Part shown: piece by piece, positions 58,901 to 64,000 of the stretch
Layout of the letters: each line of letters opens with the position of its first letter
How positions within the stretch are numbered: the first letter of the stretch is position 1
Assembly: GCA_012845835.1 (NCBI GenBank)
Contig: JABAKD010000005.1
Span: 1,647,075 to 1,711,074, forward strand
DNA: 64,000 bases
Reading direction: 5' to 3'
Origin: Undaria pinnatifida
Lineage: Eukaryota > Sar > Phaeophyceae > Laminariales > Alariaceae
Translations under genes and position numbers: made by a program
The notes under the pieces: generated by a model
Told to the model about the DNA's origin: nothing
Seen by the model: the letters and a program-made list of their open reading frames with translations, nothing else
Databases searched by the model: none

Positions 58901-61546
58901 GAGTGTATTTTAATTTTTATAATATTCATAAGTAGCCATGTCGGTTCAGGGGGATCAGTCAATATCAAGACCATGAAAAGTGAAAGTGAACACACCAAAT
59001 CCAACATGAACCGCAAAGCAATGTATCCAACAACCAACAACTATTCTGAGTCCATGTCCTCCTGGCCCTACCCCCTCCAGCCACCAGGGCCAAGCCCCCC
59101 CACCCTCCCCTCCCTCTCCACGCACTTCCGAAGCAAAGCCCCCCCACCCCCCATGCACTTCCAAAGCTAGACTGCGCCAAAACTGCGTCATGGTCAAGAT
59201 ATGATCGAGGGGCAGGAAACTATTACGAAAGAACAGTACTACGACTGGCGTATGTATACATCTTTGTAAAAGCACGCTGCTCTCTCTTGACGCTTGTATC
59301 CGCTAGCAATAATGGGCGCCAGCGACGTAAATTTTTCATGAGGGCATACACCCGCGACACTTGCAATCGAAGTTTCACACACAGCTTGCGAAGATGGGAT
59401 TCGATGCTCGATCTCACAGCTGGAAAAAGAGGTACCACAGGTATAAAAGATGGCTACCAACGTACCTGGAATATGCATTTACGACGGCATTTCCCACAAA
59501 ATATTTGCACACCGAAATCGTAACACCCACTCACTGTCGTCGTCGTTGTACCTCGCGCGCGCGTGGTTGGGGGGTTGGTTGTGATAAAGTGGCGTAGCCT
59601 AAGCGAAACAGTAGAATTAGTATTCAGTCAAGCGCCATTCGAGAATTAGCTGCGAATTTCGGAGCTTGCGGCATACCAGGTACCGGTAAACTATACGCGA
59701 ATGAGTACTGAACACGAACCGGCACCAAAAATATAAGGGAGAGTCCACGGCGGTCCACGGAGAAAAACATGTGCAAAAAACTTGTCGCTTCCAATCTCAC
59801 TCGCATGAGAATCACGACCGTCACACAACAGCACCGCTCACGCGACGAAGCCCGGGCTGCGTGGGTAAGGGATGTGTGCGAAAATGCAACACAACATAGG
59901 AACATGTACAAGACGCGCGCAGCAAGCTGGCACTTCGGTGCGAGACGGCCGATGCTACTAGGTAGCAAAACGGCGACCGCACTGCTGTTTGTATTGTGTT
60001 TTCTCGTTTTTTGAAAAGTCCCGGAACTTGATCATCGCATCAACCGTGCATCAACCCGCACACAAAAACGCACTCATACGAATACTTGGGGGACCTCAAC
60101 CTAACCCAAATTCCTGGAAAAAACGCACCAACACCTCTGGAAAGTTCCCCTGTGCCTACGACTAGTAAGTATGTTCAAGGCATGCTGCCCTCGGCAAACG
60201 AGTAGCAACTACGAAGAACGAACCGAACGAGAAGTCCGAGCCGTACACAAACGAGACGGTCCATCTGTGATAAATCTGTACTGCTGTTGTTGCTGCACGG
60301 CGGTCTTTTCTAGACACGGGTGACAAGGCGATCGATCGCGCTGCTCTTCTCGTCCTTCAGGTCATAGACTAAGCCTTCATCCTTGCTGCTTCAACCCGCA
60401 GATGGATGCAAAAACGCACCAACCATCCAGTGCCACAGGGTACGTCACGCACACGCAGCCCGTATCGTATCCCTCCCGATCCTCTCACTGAGTCAAATAC
60501 TGTAGTCAAACAACTTCTGAATGAGATCTCCTAAAACTTCAGAACGGCAGGGGAGAGGCGGTTCCCTCTATCTCAAGGAGGACCTTCGAGTATCCTCGTG
60601 GGTGATCGTGTGTGTAGGCAGATTTGGGCATGGCATACGGAGTGTCAGAGAGCACCATCGCACCCACTCGCTCGTGCAGCGCAACGTCTATACAAGCTAG
60701 TCTAGGGAGCAATAACAGACCAAGAGACAAAAAAAATGCCCTCACATCGCTGTCGGGTTCTTCAAACAACTTCAGCCAGGGAAATGGGCCGATGCCATCG
60801 AAGTCGAAGCTCGCTGGGGCAGCAAACCTCCTGCCCGCATCAGAGCTAGAGTCGCCGAACACCACCATCTGCGGAACAAGCAAACAGGGCAGGGTTGGAT
60901 CGTTAGAGCGAGCTGCATCGCGGGTGCGCCCCAGCTTCTCGTACGAGAAGGCACTCCACGCCTTCGTTTGCTCGAACGGCGGTAGATCGTGCACAGGAAT
61001 GAGGACGGAAATACCAATCGAGGCAGAAATATAGGTACCGTTTTGATACAAAATGAGCATTAAAATATATTAAAATTTTCGTCTAGAACGGTAAACGCTC
61101 GGCGCCACAACACTGCCTGTAAGACCGACAAAGTGGTCCGTCATTTCAGAAGTAGTGCGGTATCTTGCCAGACGACAATACATGCATTAAAGAGGTACCT
61201 CGCACTATAGTCTAATTCCTGAAGTTATAATGTATAGACTAAATAGTTCGTCGCGAGCGATTTTTCCCCGCAGTAAACTGGGAACTTGCACTAAATTTTA
61301 CCGCACTAAATCAGTACCATGACCGATTGGTACTCGTATGATACGAACGGGAGCAGTGGTCCCAGCAGGAACGAGTACCTGCGTGTACGTTCAGAGCGCC
61401 AAATCACGACGCACCTTAGGGTTCCCGCGCCACTTCTTGTAGTACGGAGGACGCAGGGAGCCGACGCCTTCGTCTCCCGAGGCAGAAGCCCTGCCAACAA
61501 GAAGACTAGCAGCAGCAGCGGTAGCTGCGAAAGATGATCTCCCCAT
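46826..61546 (-). CDS. secreted SGNH/GDSL-family esterase-lipase, complete ten-exon gene
   Basis: Minus-strand exons: 61546-61415, 60868-60746, 57241-57161, 55535-55434, 54457-54394, 53774-53608, 51918-51817, 49153-49028, 47961-47833, 47065-46826. All junctions are GT-AG and phase 0 except exon 5/6, which splits a GAT codon; the sum is 421 codons plus TAA. The start MGRSSFAATAAAASLLVGRA fits a signal peptide. Nucleophile Ser51 in VVFGDSSSDAGRR (block I); block II NFATSSASA has Ser120 where the family has Gly; block III AIGNNEPN has Asn178; Asp386 and His389 in FWDVVHFTT (block V). IPQELVTAWQEGV..GRILLANLP, QTFPQVRILN and LGTPCL match plant-type GDSL lipases. Nine Cys in the last exon suggest disulphides. 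Family role: extracellular ester hydrolysis; substrate unknown. The exon-9 donor (CAG/GTGGGC) is the least certain junction. Confidence 0.9.
48637..48712 (+). repeat. 12-bp minisatellite in GDSL intron 8
   Basis: Six imperfect units of CCGATGAACAAT within the 1066-bp intron between exons 8 and 9. Confidence 0.85.
49280..49350 (-). pseudogene. decayed partial duplicate of GDSL exon 8 start
   Basis: On the minus strand a C-rich tract, TTGGCGATGC, a T-rich stretch and GCCATCGCCGCAAGGCGTG resemble the true acceptor region and first codons of exon 8 (C tract, TTTGGCGGCATCG, GTCATCGCGGCAGGCCTG at 49130-49190). The acceptor CAG is lost and similarity ends after about 25 coding bases. Confidence 0.4.
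49347..49371 (+). repeat. poly(G) tract in GDSL intron 7
   Basis: A G run of 24 bases broken once by A. A shorter G tract lies at 49174-49193, next to the true exon 8, in the duplicated context. Confidence 0.9.
49596..49837. mobile_element. MITE family 1, best copy, in GDSL intron 7
   Basis: 242 bp. Terminal inverted repeats GTTCTACGGTAGCCCCCCC and the complement of GGGGGGGCTATCGTAGAATC. Possible 5-bp target duplication AGTCG (left GAGTCG, right AGTCGT), partly overlapping the repeat. The interior is inverted relative to the copies at 15.4 and 40.2 kb. Confidence 0.8.
50051..50401 (+). repeat. (CATA)n microsatellite, about 350 bp, in GDSL intron 7
   Basis: Nearly perfect ACAT tetranucleotides with a few CATC, CATG and TATA variants at the proximal end. 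All His-Thr-Tyr-Ile or Met-Tyr-Val-Cys frames here are products of the repeat. Confidence 0.98.
51241..51330 (+). repeat. CCCTAA telomere-like tract and adjacent GC hairpin
   Basis: Several CCCTAA, CCCTAAG and CCCAA units, then GCGCGGCTTCGCCGCGC (51309-51325), a 6-bp stem with a CTTCG loop. Within intron 7 of the GDSL gene. Confidence 0.6.
52275..52820 (+). repeat. 16-bp degenerate minisatellite in GDSL intron 6
   Basis: More than 30 units of about GATCCGTGGGTGAAAG at an almost constant 16-base spacing. Since 16 is not a multiple of three, one minus-strand frame reads all three phases of the unit in turn (a Pro-Arg-Ile/Ser-Pro-Thr-Asp/Phe-His-Gly pattern). Not a gene. Confidence 0.88.
53229..53325 (-). 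pseudogene. decayed duplicate of GDSL exon 6 3' half
   Basis: On the minus strand the sequence encodes DDSFAFKTGAFKLTFAPMVT and then a GTGAGA donor, matching FDDVFVANNGTLEFSFVPMIT/GTGAGA of the real exon 380 bp upstream. A one-base deletion breaks the frame just before the aspartates, and no acceptor is present. Confidence 0.75.
53335..53580 (+). repeat. CAAT/ATCA-rich low-complexity tract
   Basis: Degenerate AATCAATCAACC units between the decayed duplicate and the true exon 6. Its position may reflect the local duplication. Confidence 0.75.
55866..55902 (+). repeat. (GTA)n microsatellite
   Basis: About twelve perfect GTA triplets in the intron between exons 3 and 4 of the GDSL gene. Confidence 0.95.
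56180..56432 (+). repeat. tandem duplication of about 134 bp
   Basis: TATAGGGAGGGGTTTGGGG, the CAGCAGGGGGCGGAGCTCAC block and the AACGTGAGSCCTA block occur twice in a row (starts 56193 and 56327). A related start lies at 42160. Confidence 0.75.
56443..56900 (+). repeat. poly(G)-core dispersed repeat in GDSL intron 3
   Basis: Starts at a 25-base near-perfect palindrome centred on TACCAGGTA (56435-56459), then the A-rich terminus, CACTCCAGCTGTGAGGTCG, ATAGGTCGGCGACTCCCC and a G run at 56801-56822. The outer module ends near 56885. Confidence 0.8.
57331..57358 (+). repeat. poly(G) tract
   Basis: G runs with a single C, 90 bases from the acceptor of GDSL exon 3 (57241). Confidence 0.9.
58185..58925 (-). 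repeat. poly(G)-core dispersed repeat, longest copy, in GDSL intron 2
   Basis: Reverse orientation. The complete terminal block is at 58780-58920. C tracts at 58605-58626, 58390-58545 and 58190-58240 separate modules that each contain a CTGTCACATTTATCCCCTC or CCGTCAGATTTATCCCCTC block. The modules look like tandem copies of one unit, GACATTTTTGG..GAGGGGATAAA, joined by G tracts. Confidence 0.85.
59290..59440 (-). repeat. poly(G)-core family, diverged terminal fragment
   Basis: GAGGGCATACACCCGCGACA, CACACAGCTTGCGAAGATGG and CTCGATCTCACAGCTGG correspond to the terminal block with several changes. Confidence 0.55.
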
Positions 61547-64000
61547 GATTATAGTAGTTCCAAGCGATGTACCACAACCTCTACGCTAAAGGACGACCCT
61601 TGTAGCCTTCAAAGTGCGCGGACAAGGCCACACCGCTTTCAACACAGAAGAACTGAAAGGGAGAACGAGAGGAGAGGAGCGACGGAAGTCACCGAACGTA
61701 CACACTGATGAACACCTCGGCGCGATAGGAAGCGGACGAGCTGGTATACGCGGTGGGTGTGAGAGGAGGTGGCCCGAAAAAGACCACGTGCAGCACAGCC
61801 AGCAAGAGGTCTGTTATCTTTCGTGCCGAGCACTGGTAGGGAGGGGGTCTTCTCACCGGTCCAACGGGCGACTGGCGACTGCTGATTGGCCGGTTTCGTT
61901 CGAAAAAATTTTCCATATTGTTTCTCGCTGGTGCAGGGTGGTGATGTGAGAAAAAATCTGCGCCAGCAGACCTGAAAAATCTCGCCGCACCGGTTTTGAG
62001 GGTAGCTTTTCAATGCCCACCACAACATCTCATTGTTTTCGAGGGTATAAAAAAATGGCCGAAGAGAATACATGTAATGCACTATGATAAGGATGGTCCG
62101 CAGATTGGGCGGGATTTAGCAACAAGATCGAAAAGCGGCGCAGCCGCGATCTGCGCCACGATTCTCGGTCGCTTTGTGTCCCGGTTTGTTTCCAGCTAGA
62201 CAGCATTTGATTTGAAGGGTTTGCTTAACGCGTCCTCCAGAAGGATTGCTCCGCACGCGGTTCCCAGTGTCACATACTCCGTGGATCCACAGGCGTTGAG
62301 AGTATACCGCTGACTGTTGTGCTGAAACGCGGTGGTTGTGGTCTTCGTGCGAACTCATCCCGTAAATAGGCAACGGTGTCGCAGGAGTATCATCATCCTT
62401 TTGGCCCGCTACAGATCGTATACCGTACGATACCTGGCACGCGGGCTTCGTCGCCTGTTCCGCGAGCGCACGCACGGTCCCTGCCCGCGAAGAAGACGAG
62501 ATTGAAGCAACCAAGAAGACCTGAATTTAATCTGATTGATACGTATCATGTAGGTATTATACAAGACCTGACCCGTGTTTTGCACCCGACAGAAATATAT
62601 ATCCCAAAAAAGGCCAAAAGCTTTTTAAGGACGAAATCCCGACGAATTTAGGTCCCGCCATTGATACGTCATGCTCATCAAAGCTTGCATCAACCCGAAG
62701 AGTGCTTCCTCTGTCGCAGCGCGCGTCGTCAATACTGCGTCAATAATACTTCTATAATACGGCTTCGGCATTTGCAAGTTTCCTGTAAACATCAGCCTGG
62801 TATTCTTGTTCCCGGCCCTGAATCTTCTTCATTATCTGTCCTATGGTCTAGACTACGTATGTGAAGTCAGTACTACAACTACTACAACTAGTACAACAGC
62901 AGCAGCTGCAGCTGTAATTTTTAAATGCTGCTGTATTTTACATACCAGTACGTATAATGTTTCCAAAATCTTGACTCGCGCGATACGGGTCGGTCGCCTA
63001 TTATTACACCTACTACTTCGACTATATTTTTACCTTAATAACCCTACTGCAAGCAGTACCTTCAGGAGGTGCCTATCATCTCGTACCTATTATCTCGTAC
63101 CGCCTTCTTGTCTGTGAGAGAACGTGAGAAATATCGGAGAATAATGTCCGTGGTGTAAAGCTGCAGCAGACGACATCCTAAATGTTAATGTTCGTTCGTG
63201 CTACTTGCTTTAGACTATAAATACTTACCGCTGACTGCTGCTGTTGCAGTGTACATGATTACTCCAACCATCGGAAATAATATCAGACCCTTTGAACCAT
63301 CCAATCGGTCGTGTTCACAGCTGACGTTTTTCAACTTTTATAAAATCGAACGCAACGTTATCCTTGCTATCCGCCAAACAATACTACTGCTGTGCAACAT
63401 AGGCTTCAAGTTCAACGATACGATCTCTCATATATATGATATACAGTAGCGGCTACGGTTTAAGAGAACTTTTTTAAGATAAAGTACGGATTTAAGAGAG
63501 AGGAATTGGCTTGTACCAATCGAAATCGATTTAAGAGAGAATTCCTATTGCTTCCGAGATTTTCTCTCAAATCGAACCATTTGGAAACCACGTGGACACA
63601 CACATCACACACACAGATTGTGTTCAGGCTGACAGGTCGCGAGGGTAGCGTTAGTTTCTTGGGTTTGTGTTATTTGTAGGGCGAGTGATGTCTTGATAAT
63701 GTGAAGTTTTTTTTTTTCGTTGACTCGTGTTTTGTCGGGGGTTTAAATCGATGGAATGAGAGGTTGAGGGTGTTGTGATGAGGGCACGGAGGGAGGAAGT
63801 GGTGCAGTGTGTAAACACGGGTGCGTCTTTCTTGAGTGCTGGTGCATTCGTAGCCTCGTGTTGTCCTTCTGGAAGAGGTGCGAGCATGAAACACACCTAT
63901 AAAATAACACAACCACTACTGTACCGACTTTGCCTGTCCACGTGCAAAATGTGCATCGCATGACACGACGATGATTTATTTTTCAAGCGCAGATCCACCA
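61547..64000. other. upstream region of the complete GDSL gene
   Basis: Promoter sequence must lie here, but no TATA box or start site can be assigned with confidence. 62640-62735 resembles the right end of MITE family 3 (TGCTTCCTCTGTCGCAGCGCG). Repeated GATTTAAGAGAGA segments occur near 63480-63545. No further exon recognised. Confidence 0.35.

Overview
The window is eukaryotic nuclear DNA. It has spliceosomal genes with short exons of 64-240 bp and introns of 0.5-8 kb, GTGAGT-like donors, pyrimidine-tract/CAG acceptors, a DIRS-order retrotransposon, MITEs, tRNA-derived SINEs, and long microsatellites. The large repeat-filled introns, fairly high exon GC and a Kangaroo/PAT-like retroelement suggest a large-genome alga, perhaps a brown alga or another stramenopile. 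That placement is an inference, because no marker gene is present. Most open reading frames in the window are repeat-encoded or random.

Two host genes are supported, both on the minus strand and paralogous to each other. The right-hand one (46826-61546) can be assembled exon by exon into a complete ten-exon SGNH/GDSL esterase-lipase gene. It encodes 421 residues with a signal peptide, and every splice phase is consistent. The left-hand one (4592-13781 and beyond the left edge) has three exons of exactly the same lengths as exons 2-4 of the first, but its second intron has grown to 8 kb. Two decayed partial exon duplicates lie in introns of the complete gene.

Between the two genes, at 22087-31224, sits a 9.1-kb tyrosine-recombinase retrotransposon of the Kangaroo/PAT type. 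It has split direct repeats (A1 - ORFs - B1A2 - B2), a gag gene interrupted by a 2.19-kb intron full of tandem repeats, an RT/RNase H/methyltransferase-like ORF, and a tyrosine recombinase with an N-terminal zinc ribbon. The two A repeats read as identical and the two B repeats as identical over 70 bp, so insertion was probably recent. A decayed Ty1/copia relic lies at 36.3-37.9 kb.

The rest is repeat-rich: a 3.1-kb GTTACTACC-type array (1.06-4.2 kb), a dispersed family with poly(dG) cores, three MITE families, two larger elements bounded by clusters of short inverted motifs, tRNA-derived SINEs, several minisatellites, and a near-palindromic 9-mer (TACCWGGTA) that occurs far more often than chance.
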